Shown one piece after another: positions 1 to 9,774 of a stretch of DNA of 64,000 nucleotides (positions are counted from its first letter, which is position 1; every line of letters starts with the position of its first letter). The translations under genes and the position numbers were made by a program. The notes beneath the pieces were generated by a model. It was not told the DNA's origin. It saw only the letters and a program-made list of their open reading frames with translations, and did no database searches. The stretch is from Phymatolithon calcareum (taxonomy: Eukaryota; Rhodophyta; Florideophyceae; Hapalidiales), in the NCBI GenBank assembly GCA_977006965.1, contig OZ345361.1, positions 1,798,001 through 1,862,000 on the forward strand, given 5' to 3'.

Positions 1-184
1 TACGATTGCAACGGATTGGAGCCAGAAGTGCAATCCGCAATACGGATTGTATCTTAGATTTCGCAGTAATACATATTGCAATTCAAGATTCCGCAGCAAT
101 CTTCATTCCAATCTATATCCCTTTTATATCCGTAGAAACGATTTTACCCCGACTCAGTGATCAAATAGAATCTAAGACAAAGAA

Positions 185-2494
185 CTAGACGCTACCTGAT
201 GACAGCTCCTCCGTATTTGCTTTCACCTCATCCGAGTGTTTTCGGTTGATTTCCTCGCTTAGGAATTGAGCGTCCCAAAACCGGCAGTAAACTTTCAAGA
301 AAACAAGTGCTTCGAACAGTTGAAGAGTCACCCTACGCCTGCTCGACGTTAGCACATACTTTGCAACACTCCAGAGGTGCTCCACTTCTGCGACTGAGCC
401 CAACACGAAATCACAATTGACGTATTCCTCTTCGTGTTCTCCCATCTTTCGGAGTTTCGCAAGGCGTTCCACCATCGATGGAACTTCGGATGGGCTGTCG
501 TGTTCACTGTAAGTTCCTTCAGTAACACCACTCTCATTGCCGCTCTAGATCTTAAGACTTGATACAGCATCTTGTTCCTCCTCCGAGAGATCATATGACC
601 GACCATCTTGGATTTGTCAGACACCGGCCTCAAAATGTGCATCAGGTACCAGGTCTCCTGCCAACCCAGAAATGTAGTGAGTGCCGAGCTGACAGCGATA
701 GAACACGGAACGACGGTCGTTTTTCTCCTCGGCTATAGAGTCAATTAAGACATTGAGGTCTTGTCGACAGGACGCCAGTGTGTGACCCTGAGTTTGCATA
801 GATTTCGTCACTACGTCGATCTCAGCCAGCATCATCTTGTAACGCTTGACCTTGCTTCCGAACCGAAGTGTGGTCTCAATACTAAAATTACCGTCGTGCG
901 ATGAACTCGCTTCAGCTTGTTCGTCACGGATTCGCACAAATCGCTTCAACATATCCACCTTCCCGGACCAACGCGTTTGGTTATGCATCACTGGTCGCAA
1001 ATCCGTCAAGTTTCCGAGGATAGCTGCTGTAGTAGTATGGATGGGTGGACAAGAGGCCTTCTTTTTCCGCGGCCATTACAGCCCTCAAGGGCTACACCCA
1101 GTGCCTTCGGCCTCACCGGCCTCTCCGCTTAGAGTCAGTTGTAGTATGATAAGACCGATTTAGTAGTATATGGCGGGCTTTCGCCGCCGGCCTTCAGTAA
1201 ACGGGGCATCCCGTGTTTGGTCCAGATCGACCGTATTCAGTTCCAACCTTCGCGGTCCTTTCGCCTCAGGGAAGGCCTCGCATACGAACTCGACTCTGCG
1301 CCGTCGGTCAAGCCTCGGTCCTCGGACCCTCGCCCCTGTGTTTGCGTACGGACGTTGGTGTCCTCTTGCGATTGGACCCTAAGTCCGTGTGTGTTTTCGT
1401 TTACTCTGCCACTAACCTCCATCGGGAAAGTCTTTTCGCTAGAGCCTTGCACGGCCATTTCGGCCAACCGTTCCCGGACTGCTCCGTGGCGAAGATCCGC
1501 CGATCTGTGCCACCACAGCTGCGTTCTTCAGCTGCTTTGCAGCCTTCATCGAATCGTGCACAGAATCGATAGTGTCACGCAGATCGGCGTGGTTTTCGAC
1601 CATTCGGTTGACTTCCAGGTTCCTCTTATGGCTGTTACAATCGATATGAGGAATGCTCCTCAAACGTGAAATTCTTAGATTGGTCGCTGTGTTATCAGCC
1701 ACGAAGCAAACACACCAGTTATCGAGAGTATGACCGTAAAACGGCAAAATGTTGCGGAAATAGTGCAGATGCGCCTCGGCGTTCAGTCGTGTCGCTTCAT
1801 CGATCGATGGGTCATTATCCACCTTGAACAATGGAGAGAGACCCAGCAAGACATGTCGTGGAGTGTGCTGGACGGAAACACCTGAACGGACGCGAATTGT
1901 AGTAGTCGAACAGTATGAAGCAATCGGTCCAACATAGTGCATACTGCCACAGGACCACCCGCCATGCAACAGCGCTTCGATTGTGCCCCTCAACTCGCAT
2001 GCAATGCGTTTCTAAACAATTCCAACGAGCTGAAAGATGATTTCAATGAGCGTAGCCCGGCACAGGGGGACTGAGAATCGGGAAAATTGTCGTATGTCCT
2101 CATCTTCCACGTAGTACAAAGGAAGGTTTTTCATGACGATCAAGCGCAGACGCTCTGTCGTACTCAGATAGCGCCCGTTTATGAAAATGGATCTTGACCG
2201 TACCACCTTTCTCCATGGAAGCGGATAGCGAATCCTGACACATTTAATGAGCATCGATTCCTGCTCATGAGAAAATTTGCCTTTGCCGTAGCAACGTTTG
2301 AGGCTGTTGTACGGGTTTTTGAAACCTGTCTTGTCGAGAAATGAAACAACAGAAGTCGGACATGACGGCTTCGGGCAACGGTACTGGAGATAGTGTGTCT
2401 CGTGTTGCTCACTTGATAAGATGGATCTGCGTTTCTCTTTCCACACAAAGGACATCAGGGCGACGACCACGTCCTTTGGTGATGGTTGTGGCAT
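185..2494 (-). pseudogene. hAT transposase pseudogene, copy 1
   Basis: Reads from ATG at 2494 to TAG at 185 in one frame and is collinear with the better preserved transposase at 4062-5912. Recognisable parts are the N-terminal BED-like zinc-binding segment (YRCPKPSC), the HGGWSCG motif that matches HDGWTNCG in copy 2, the VADN motif, the HKRNLEVN segment, and the C-terminal hATC dimerisation region (VNCDFVLGSVAEVEHLWSVAK). It is dead: in-frame TAG at 2012, TGA at 617 and TAG at 545; the first catalytic Asp position (HDGW) is Gly; and a solo LTR (1028-1517) splits it between the codons for KNAA and ILGN. LTR plus target duplication add 495 bp, a multiple of three, so the downstream frame is the same. 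Family assignment is from these motifs; the stops and insertion are seen directly. Confidence 0.85.
1028..1517. mobile_element. Solo LTR with 5-bp target duplication inside hAT copy 1
   Basis: The insert begins TGTAGTAGTA and ends GCCACCACA, giving the TG...CA termini of an LTR. It is flanked by the direct repeat GCTGC at 1023-1027 and 1518-1522. Removing the insert plus one GCTGC restores an uninterrupted reading of the surrounding transposase (KNAA joined to ILGNLTD), which fixes both borders to the base. No gag or pol coding sequence lies inside the 490 bp, so this is read as a solo LTR left by recombination between the two LTRs of a full element. Open frames inside it are not taken as genes. 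Confidence 0.85.
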
Positions 2495-2989
2495 AGTCCT
2501 AAGGTTCTTGGAGATGCGATGACATGGAACAGGCTATCGAACATCTTGAACTTTATGAATTCGGTAATTGGCGACGTTAGTGTTACAGTGAGACGAACGT
2601 ACTCAGCACAGAATGGCATCTACGTTTCATCTGATATAAGTACGTAGCGGGGGACCTTTAATTGCGGCTGATCGCCAGACGAACGTACTCATCAGAGAAT
2701 ATCCAGTATCATAATTGCGTTGTACAGCTCTAGTTTTCAGCTGATGTACCACTTGTACGTAACGAAAGGCCTTTGATTGCGGTAGCACGCCAGGCAACCG
2801 TACTCATCAGTAATAGCATGGCACGCACCCAGTTTACAGCTGATGTCGGGTCCACATCACTGCAATACGTATTGAACAATCCGAACGTCGTGCAATACAG
2901 ATTGCAATACGTGGAGGGGTTTGTAATACAAGATTGGGATTGCAGATTGCAATTAATTGGCAATGCAATGAATTTGTTTACAAGCCTGG

Positions 2990-3695
2990 GGACACGCGTA
3001 CAGGCGACGAGATCGGAAAGACACTGGAAGGACATACATGCACTGTATGGTGCGTTGCATTTAGTCAAGACGAGCGGCGGTTGGTTTCCGGTTTGTATGA
3101 CAAGACTCTGAGGTAGTGGGATCTGGAGACGTTCGATCAATTGGATGAGCCTCTTGTAGGTCATATAAGCTATAGCAGTTGCGTTTCGTTCAGTTGTGGT
3201 AGTCGACGAGTTGTTTCTGCATCAGACAACACTATTCTCATATGGAATACTGAACACACGAACTAATCGGAGAGCTACAAGGGAACAACGCATGGCGCTG
3301 GGTTGTAGAGACCTCTGATGGATGCTGTGCTGTTTCTAAAACCGACGAAGGATATACGACTATTTGGAATCTTGAAAAGAGAGAAGCTGTTTGGGTATCC
3401 GGCAGTAACAGCGATGAGATAAGCGACGAGGCAGAATGGAAATCATTCAAAGTTGTGGGGACATGACCCTGAATCTCTGGTCAGACAACTCCCTAGTGTA
3501 TATCGGCGAAAACTGCAATCAATGGGAAGGAAATGCATTTTCTCTATACACTTACGCATTAAGCGAAGAAAAATTGCTCGCAACTTGCCAGATTTTGTTC
3601 TCGATTGGAAGTACGACTCGAGGAGAAAGATTTTTGTGGCTGCACTAATAAATGGATATGTGGCTATTTGTAACTTTGTAATAGACGTCGAATAA
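2990..3695 (+). pseudogene. WD40-repeat protein fragment, decayed
   Basis: Starts abruptly in mid-repeat next to hAT copy 1. The first blades are clear: GKTLEGHTCTVWCVAFSQD, RRLVSGLYDKTLR, WDLETFDQLDEPLVGH, then a weaker blade ending TILIWNTE. In-frame TAG at 3114 stands where a Leu of the LRLWD motif is expected, TAA lies at 3264, and the reading then shifts frame (TTIWNLEKREAVWVSG) before TGA at about 3465. A last open piece ends at 3695. WD40 propellers are protein-binding scaffolds; blades with TGDEIG and GHT-VWCVAFS are typical of the large WD40 arrays attached to NB-ARC or NACHT ATPases. Related NB-ARC and WD40 debris occurs at 60.6-64 kb. Confidence 0.75.
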
Positions 3696-3845
3696 AAACA
3701 ATGCAAGCGTGGGGATAAACCGCTTCAAAAGCTATTGAAATCACTATCACGCATAGATGTGTATCGCACACAGGCCTGTCGCAATCCTTTATTATTTTGT
3801 TCCGTTACTCTCTCCATAAATTACGTTAATCCGCCGGCGTACGAG

Positions 3846-4060
3846 CAGGGTTGCGATAAATATAACGGATACGTATTCGTCTTGGTGCTCCAGTACAAAA
3901 TTCAATACACGTTTACTTCACGTGGTCCAATACGTATTTCCGTACATTTACTCGGGGTTGCGATAAATATAACGGAAAAGTATTCGTCTTCGTGCTCCAG
4001 TACAAAATTCAATACTGTACACGTTTACTCACGTGGTCCAATACGTATTTCCGTACATCT
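3846..4060. repeat. 107-bp tandem duplication of the left end of hAT copy 2
   Basis: The left end occurs twice: unit 1 from CAGGGTTG at 3846 and unit 2 from CGGGGTTG at 3953. Each continues with TGCGATAAATATAACGG, a GTGCTCCAGTACAAAATTC block and TCCAATACGTATTTCCGTACAT. The units differ by a few substitutions and small indels, so the duplication is not fresh. The inner unit runs almost up to the transposase stop codon at 4062. Confidence 0.8.
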
Positions 4061-4061
4061 A

Positions 4062-5912
4062 CTACTCGTCTCCCTCGCCGGTGTACATCGACAACTGCTC
4101 TGCGTCTTCTTGGATTCGAGCCTTCACTTTGTCACTTCGAGCTTTTTTCATTGCCTTACATACTGCGTCAAGGCCCCAGTATCCTTTGTTCACTTTCAAG
4201 AACAGTAGAGCTTCAAACAAAAGCGGCGTCATTAACTTGCGGTTTTCTCTGAGTATGTTCTTCGCAACAGACCACAGTCAATCCACCTCAGCTGCCGATC
4301 CCAAAATAAAATCGCAGTTGACGTATTTGTGAGTTTCATTAAGACGACGTCGCTTTCGTAACGCGATCCTCTCAACTACTGACATTGTAGGATTTGATAG
4401 CTCAGCGGTCATTTCAAATTCCGGAGTTCGTAGTTTTTTGCACGCTTCTTTCTCGAGGTCTGTCATTCCTGTGACATTTCCACGTTGAATTTTGACAACA
4501 CCGGATTCAAAGTCAGAATTTGGTGCGATACGGGCGTCGATAGGTAAGTATGTCTTGCCCAAGGGACATCCATACAAAACAGAAATCTCGTCGTTTCGGT
4601 ACTGGTCGACATCATGCAGCAAAGCATCGACATACATTCGACAATCCGCCAACGTCGAAGTTTTACTCTGTAGAAGTTTCGTCACGCTGTCAATCTCGCC
4701 CATCATTTTCGAATATTTCGACACCTTTTGTTGAAACGTAGCACTTCTGTCGACAGAAACAGTCGCTCCTTCCGTGTCGGCGACCTGAAGAAGTTCACCG
4801 CGAATTTCTGTAAATCGTTTCAGCATTTCATACTTGCTCGACCACCTCGTCGTATTGTGCAGAACAGGAGCTAAATGAGTCAGGTTTCGTAGCATAGCAC
4901 GGTGTGTTAACGTTCGCTTGCAATGTAGCATAGTTTTATGAACCGACTCAACTATGCTCTTGAGGACCAAGTCCGCTGTCAACATACTGTTCACCTCCAG
5001 ATTCAATTTGTGAGACAAACAACCAACATGAGGAACGTTCAAAAGTCGTGCAAGTCGCTTATTGACTGCGCAATTGTCTGCAATTGAACAAACAGTCCAA
5101 TCGTGAACATCAACGCCGTAAAACTCAAACACCTGTTCAATGTGCCGTACGTGTGTCAACGCATCGAAAGTATGCGATTCTCCAGTCTCTTGCTCACCGT
5201 CATCTCGCACGTTTGCCATAGGGCTGACAGAAAGTAGTGGCAGTGCATGTTCTTCGATAACTTGTGTTACACCATTTCGTACAACCGATACTTTCCGCAT
5301 GTATGACGCGTAAACCCCGAAGTAGTGCGTACCGCAATTCGTCCAGCCGTCATGCACAATTGCACCTCGCGTGCCCATCATTTCACGCCCAATATCTTGT
5401 TCAACGAGTTCCGTTAGTGTGAAAAGAACATCTTTGAAGTACTTGACATTGATAGGGTGCTTGTGTATCACATTTCGACGTAATACGCGGCTCTCGATAA
5501 CTGCAAGCGACAAATCGAGATCAGTAACAAGCTCAATGTAGGCGTGTACTGCTCGCTCTTTCTCCGTTGCTGCAAGCGAAGTAGCGAAAAATTCCTTGCG
5601 CTTGAGGATTCCAACACGCCGCTGCTGAGCGAGGGCGGTTTCGTACGTTTGATATAGATGGTCTACATCACCATGGGACAAACAAGAAACAAGATGTTTG
5701 AATGCGTTTGTGTATCCTGTGCCTTTCTCGAATCGCACTGTCCCATCATTTCTGCATTCATCGCCAAGTGGGCATGAAAATTCGAAGTGTGGAACGTTTG
5801 CTCGTTCTGGTCCTCCTTTTTTCGGACGAACATTGCAGAAGACATCGGGACGCTTCGTCATTAGCATCTCGACGACAGCTCGCATTTTCGGACGAGTAGT
5901 TTGGTCCGGCAT
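4062..5912 (-). CDS. hAT transposase, copy 2, with one in-frame TGA
   Basis: DNA-cutting and strand-transfer enzyme of a cut-and-paste transposon. The preferred start is the Met at 5912 (MPDQTTRPK), which aligns with the starts of the two sister copies; an upstream in-frame ATG lies at 5996. Domains in order: BED-like zinc-binding segment (CPLGDEC...H...C, about residues 46-75), the DDE core with HDGWTNCGTHYFGVYA (Asp near residue 187) and SIADN (near 274), CLSHKLNLEVN, then the hATC dimerisation region (VNCDFILGSAAEVD). A TGA at 4278-4280 interrupts hATC; the frame then stays open for 71 conserved codons (LWSVAKNILRENRKLMTP...) to TAG at 4062. Sister copy 1 reads VEHLWSVAK here, so the TGA replaces a sense codon. 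Probably an inactivating mutation, less likely readthrough. Confidence 0.85.
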
Positions 5913-6147
5913 GTCGTCGTCAACAATTGAGTCACGGACGATAGGAAGGGGGCGAGAATGAAAGTGGTGAACAATTTGGAACATCACAAACAGCATTTAA
6001 CACGATACTTTCACAGTCTTGATGAGTGGACGCACAACCTAATAGAAACCCAATACGTATTGCCGTACGCATCTCAGAGTCCAGTACAGTACGTATTGGT
6101 CGATACTGCCGTGTACGGAAATTCCCGTTATATTTATCCATACCCTG

Positions 6148-6559
6148 ATTGGAAGTAAAGATCCTCAGTCCAACCACGCACGGTTCTCGAAGGTGCATAC
6201 ATAATAGCTGCCGCGGATGATCTCTAACAGAGTCCCTCTGAGGGCCTCTAGCTGCTGGCCCCCCATCATAGCACCAACAAAGTGATTCCTCTCTCATGCT
6301 ATCCTTTGCACATGGATGTGCAAGAGTTTTTCACCACCTGTATCACCGAAAATAACACAAAGCATGCACTTGAACTTCAGTGAATTGGAGGGAGCTCCCG
6401 GCGTCACATCAGTGACTTGATTTGGAGTGAGCTGAAAAAACGATGCCCAGAAATGTATGAATGCCAGATCAGCATCTGCTGTACACAGACGAGATCTAAG
6501 CCCAAACCGAACTGCTTGTTTGACGCATCTTGGAGCGATTTTCAGCTCCCGTGAGGTCC
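6148..6559. other. Unassigned spacer
   Basis: Between the right end of hAT copy 2 and the AbfB-like gene. Short open frames exist on both strands but none has a recognisable motif. A small GC-rich inverted repeat (AGAGTCCCTCTGAGGG) lies near 6230. Nothing else is seen. Confidence 0.5.
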
Positions 6560-6567
6560 TATATATT
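6560..6567 (+). promoter_or_regulatory. Possible TATA box of the AbfB-like gene
   Basis: TATATATT lies about 20 bp before the first codons of the apparent signal peptide. The spacing is short for a TATA element followed by a 5' leader, so it may be chance. Confidence 0.25.
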
Positions 6568-6569
6568 CG

Positions 6570-7109
6570 CGCCGGGCCACCTCTCGCCTGCTTCTTGTCT
6601 CCCTCATTTTCCTCGCTTCCACCGTGGCTTACGGTGACAGACATTCTATCGGGTCCTACAACTTTCCTGACCGCTGTATCCGACACAAAGAAAGCCTCGG
6701 ATTCATCAAGCCCAATGAGACCGAACTGGACGCGCTAGATCCGACGTTTGAAATTGTCAGGGGTTTGGGCGCACCGCTTGGCAGTGACGCCATCTCCTTC
6801 GAGTCCGTCAACTTTCGCGGCCACTATCTCCGTCATCAGGACTTCCACATCAAGCTCCATAAGAGCGACGGCTCTGACCTGTTCAACAAGAATGCAACCT
6901 TCTATCGCCGTCCTGGAAACACCCATCCAGGCGACAAATCCACTTTCTCTTTGGAGGCCATGAATCTCCCGGATCACTTCACTAGGCACAATAATTTCGA
7001 GCTCTGGGCAGAACCTGTGCGCAACGGTCAGGACGCGGACAACACTACCTTCAGGATTGCTCCCCCAATGCGTGAAAACACAAGTCATCTGCCTTCCTGT
7101 GCGTTGTAA
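6570..7109 (+). CDS. Secreted AbfB (CBM42-like) beta-trefoil protein, start uncertain
   Basis: The open frame encodes a hydrophobic signal-peptide-like stretch (SRLLLVSLIFLASTVA) followed by three repeated lobes with the AbfB/CBM42 pattern: SYNFPDRCIRH, FESVNFRGHYLRHQDF and LEAMNLPDHFTRHNNFELW. The middle lobe also has HKSDGSDLF and ATFYRRPG. AbfB domains are beta-trefoils that bind arabinofuranose side chains, usually attached to a glycosidase; here the domain stands alone after the leader, so a lectin-like cell-surface role is inferred. Oddity: the leader has no ATG. The frame is closed by TGA at 6552 and the only start-like codon nearby is GTG at 6624, which would cut off the leader. The ATG may be mutated, or an upstream exon may exist that I could not find. 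Confidence 0.65.
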   Translation, partial: RRATSRLLLVSLIFLASTVAYGDRHSIGSYNFPDRCIRHKESLGFIKPNETELDALDPTFEIVRGLGAPLGSDAISFESVNFRGHYLRHQDFHIKLHKSDGSDLFNKNATFYRRPGNTHPGDKSTFSLEAMNLPDHFTRHNNFELWAEPVRNGQDADNTTFRIAPPMRENTSHLPSCAL

Positions 7110-7352
7110 CCTATGTGTTGTGTCTTGCTTTGGGACAATACCGGGTATTTTCGTCGGACTATGTAGATGTAAACATCGTAACCGAGTCTGAAAGCACAGC
7201 ATGCACATTGATAATGTGGTAAAGCACTATTTGCGATGCTCGCTCATGCGCTCAGTATTCTGTTGTTATCTCGATTGTTTCGCGCTTCTCCAGCATAAGG
7301 TGTTCGATTTTGGGGACATCAACAGTCGGTGATATTGGAGCACTCCTGAAAA

Positions 7353-7976
7353 CAGAGCTCCGACGAAATTAATTCCTATTGCAATATATTGCAATAATGA
7401 ATAGGAAGAGCATATTGCACTGAGCTCGGTAATTTCCGTACGTATTACAGAACCAAAAATAAGTTCGTATTGCGACACGCTACGTTGACCATGTTAGCTT
7501 GAGATCTTGTTTACAGAGCGATTAATAGATTTGCATTACGATACAAACGCAAATTTAGACACGTTCTTGATTGCGCTGGTATTGAACTACATCGCTCTAC
7601 CCCGCGTACGGGCAACGTCGACAACGAAGCCGGACGACGATGTCCGCGATGAAACAACCCCGCCCGAAGGACATTGTCCAGCAGTTGATGACGCTTGTGG
7701 GACGCGAAAAGCGCTCTATTCTCGACAAGTCAAGTGGCCGGCAAGTCGAGAAAGATTTCGTGAAGTACAGATGTCCGAAGGATGATTTTCCTTCGTCAAC
7801 AATCGCGTTCCTGGAGCACAAAGGATTCAGCAATAGAATAGTTCTTGTGAGGAGCTGCGCCCTTGTTTTCCGACTTCCGTGTAAAATCCCTATTGCGAGC
7901 CTACGGAGCGATGAATACGTATTGCTTATTGCACGAAAGTCCGGAATACTAAAAAATAATACGCGTCGGAGCTCTG
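7353..7976 (+). mobile_element. Non-autonomous, internally deleted hAT element (copy 3)
   Basis: A 624-bp element with perfect 13-bp terminal inverted repeats CAGAGCTCCGACG (7353-7365, and on the minus strand 7976-7964) bounded by the 8-bp duplication CCTGAAAA. Its subterminal regions carry CAATATATTGCAAT and ATACGTATTGC-like repeats as in copies 1 and 2. The middle keeps only the 5' part of a transposase gene (from 7640). It is a deletion derivative that must be moved by a transposase made elsewhere. The intact target duplication suggests a comparatively recent insertion. Confidence 0.92.
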
Positions 7977-7981
7977 CCTGA
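7640..7981 (+). pseudogene. Truncated hAT transposase N-terminus, copy 3
   Basis: The first roughly 70 codons (KQPRPKDIVQQLMTLVGREK, then FVKYRCP and IAFLEHKGFSN) are collinear with the start of copy 1 (PQPSPKDVVVALMSFVWKEK, YRCPKPSC, VSFLDKTGFKN). After GFSN the similarity stops; the remaining codons run through the deletion junction and the right subterminal repeats and past the inverted terminus, so the C-terminus is not transposase. The catalytic and hATC parts are absent. Confidence 0.8.
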
Positions 7982-7984
7982 AAA

Positions 7985-8799
7985 TGATAAATTGCAGAGA
8001 CGCAAAACAGTACGCACGTGTTCTCCCCTTTCATGGGCACGCAAAGTGTGGAGCCTGGCAAACATTATTGCATTTTATGTCAGACACTTCCGTTACGGAA
8101 CTAATATCTTTATAGATTTGATGTAATTTTTTGGGTGATTACAGTGCCCAAAGCATCCGACATGGGCCCTCACTTTGGCGCTGAAGAGTACAAGTATTAC
8201 ATTTTACCGCCAGAGGCAGAATCAGGCCGGCTGAAAAGTGCTTCAGGACAGTATTTAAACGTTCACGCCAAGGAAGTAAGGAAAGAGATGAAATTTTAGG
8301 TAGAACTATAGATTCGTTCCACGGAGAAGGCCTTAGGGCTAAACCAAGAACGTTCGGAGTCATTGTAACGATTAAATCAGGATGTCAATCTCGCATATTC
8401 TTTCGTAAGTTCGACGTGCCCCTTTATTCATGACGGTAAAAGGCAGAGCTCTTTGTCTCCATCCTAGTCCATAAACAAAGTCGGCAAGAATGGGATTGAT
8501 TATCCCTCAATTATGCATTCTGTTGCAAAACAGCAACTGCGTCGAACGATCGCAAATGGATCAACGAGGTACCGAATGTCCCTGCACACCCGCCAGCTCC
8601 ATGATGGAAGAATCTCCCAAAAAGCTTTGCAGCATCCCCATATATCTGCTCTTTCCCCCTTTCGGATCGCCTTACAAGCGCTCCCTAAATACCTTAACAG
8701 GTGTTAACCATGATAGTTTTAGATATATACTTGCAAAGTATGCCACTCTGTACGACAAGTACTAATCCTATTCAACTGATGGTGCTATTTGACGTCTGG
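7985..8799. other. Unassigned region
   Basis: Scattered short open frames (for example 8490-8765 plus, 8139-8363 minus) without recognisable motifs, repeats or a plausible exon structure. Nothing is called. Confidence 0.4.
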
Positions 8800-9256
8800 A
8801 CGCAAAACCCTGCAGTATATTGGCCCCGACTCATTGGCGGGCGTCTCGGTAGCTGTCAGTAGGCAGAGCTTCCGTCGACCGTAAGACGGCGAGACGGTAG
8901 CAAGGGGTCTGAAAGGAGCGGTTCTTTTAGGTGTTGGACTCCAACGGGGGTTTCCGGAAGGGCCGTGAACGAAGGAAAAGAGAGAGGAAAAGAGGGGAAA
9001 AGGGTGAAAAATAGAGTGAAGATGCAGGATGAATAAAAGGGGGATTGTCCGGAGTCCAGATTACGGGGAAATAGCCCGCGCTGGCTTGTGCCTAACCAGT
9101 TCGACCGAGCATGGTCGGTTAGACGGGTAGAGTAGGTGTCCTACCCCGCCCGAGCTTTCCTGTCATGTCCCTGACTAAAAAAATCAGTCCGCATTGCGTG
9201 GCCCTATCTGGTTATCGTTCAAAGCGAGGTAACAGGACGCTTGAAATGAAATGAAA
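8800..9256 (+). repeat. Possible non-LTR retroelement 3' end with (TGAAA)-type tail
   Basis: A GC-rich, non-coding block with a purine-rich run near 8970-9010 and several short stem-loops (CGACC...GGTCG near 9100; a GGTAG/CTACC pairing near 9125-9145). It ends at about 9241-9256 in TTGAAATGAAATGAAAAAG. Short-period A-rich tails like this are usual at the 3' ends of LINEs and SINEs. No second copy exists in the window to set the borders, so this is a suggestion from composition and tail only. Confidence 0.35.
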
Positions 9257-9774
9257 AAGTTTCTGGATTTGAACGAATGGGGCTCGTCAGCGGCGCTCAT
9301 ACAGCGGTTGACACATGCGGTATCCGACTACAACTAACGACAATAGCTTGTTGCAGCACTCAAAGCGAACACTCAAAATTCTCTCGCTTGAAATCGCTAC
9401 CTCCTTTACTTGTATCTGGCATGAAATCAGCTTCTGTATCAATCGAACGACAAGAGCAAATGCCAACATAGAATGACTAACAAATCATGGCCAAAGTGAT
9501 TACCAGTCACGACCATCATCAACGAACATGAACATAAACAATACAAAGCTAAAAACGCAAGCAACACTTTGTAACGTTTCCTGTGGACCCTGAGAAGAAC
9601 TATCGCGAGTTGTTGCTACCTCTCACACACTACTTGAACAACACTTACCACTGTTCCGGCGTCATGTGTGGTTGATCTGGCCTCTTTTCAGCATTCTTCC
9701 ACGTTGGCTTGTTCTAGATGGTTGTTTTGTCTACCACTGTCCTTGCGTGCAGTCGCGCTCCGGCCTGCTAAGTC
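9257..9774. other. Unassigned spacer
   Basis: No gene, repeat or motif could be supported. It forms the 3' flank of the minus-strand Cys-rich ORF. Confidence 0.4.

Larger units (their letters stand above)
1..2988 (-). mobile_element. hAT-family transposon, copy 1 (degraded, left end outside window)
   Basis: The stretch holds a hAT transposase relic on the minus strand, flanked on both sides by AT-rich subterminal sequence full of variants of CAATACGTATTG (about 1-130 and 2860-2970). The right limit is inferred: CCTG at 2985-2988 would be a CAGG-type hAT terminus, and WD40 coding sequence resumes mid-repeat just after it. No matching left terminus or target duplication can be checked because the element runs off the window start. 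Confidence 0.6.
3846..6147 (-). mobile_element. hAT-family transposon, copy 2 (near full length)
   Basis: Terminal inverted repeats are visible: CAGGGTTGCGATAAATATAAC at the left (3846) and, read on the minus strand from 6147, CAGGGTATGGATAAATATAAC. CAGGG termini are typical of hAT elements. Subterminal CAATACGTATTG-like motifs occur at both ends. The flanking octamers (CGTACGAG at 3838-3845, ATTGGAAG at 6148-6155) do not match, so the expected 8-bp target duplication is missing or eroded. The element carries one transposase gene on the minus strand. Confidence 0.8.
7345..7984. repeat. 8-bp target site duplication CCTGAAAA
   Basis: CCTGAAAA at 7345-7352 is repeated exactly at 7977-7984, directly outside the inverted termini of the small hAT derivative. 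Eight bases is the target duplication length of the hAT superfamily. Confidence 0.9.

Noticed and set aside
40-188. 60-codon plus-strand frame at the window start
   Set aside because: Consists of AT-rich hAT subterminal repeats (CAATnCGnATTG words).
1170-1669. Plus-strand open frames of 70-150 codons
   Set aside because: They lie in the solo LTR and run into antisense transposase sequence; no motif.
3735-4332. Overlapping plus-strand frames up to 157 aa
   Set aside because: They read through the tandem hAT left ends and antisense to the transposase; repeated peptides simply mirror the DNA duplication.
6294-7208. Minus-strand frames of 130 and 157 aa opposite the AbfB-like gene
   Set aside because: No motifs, whereas the plus strand gives three clear AbfB lobes.
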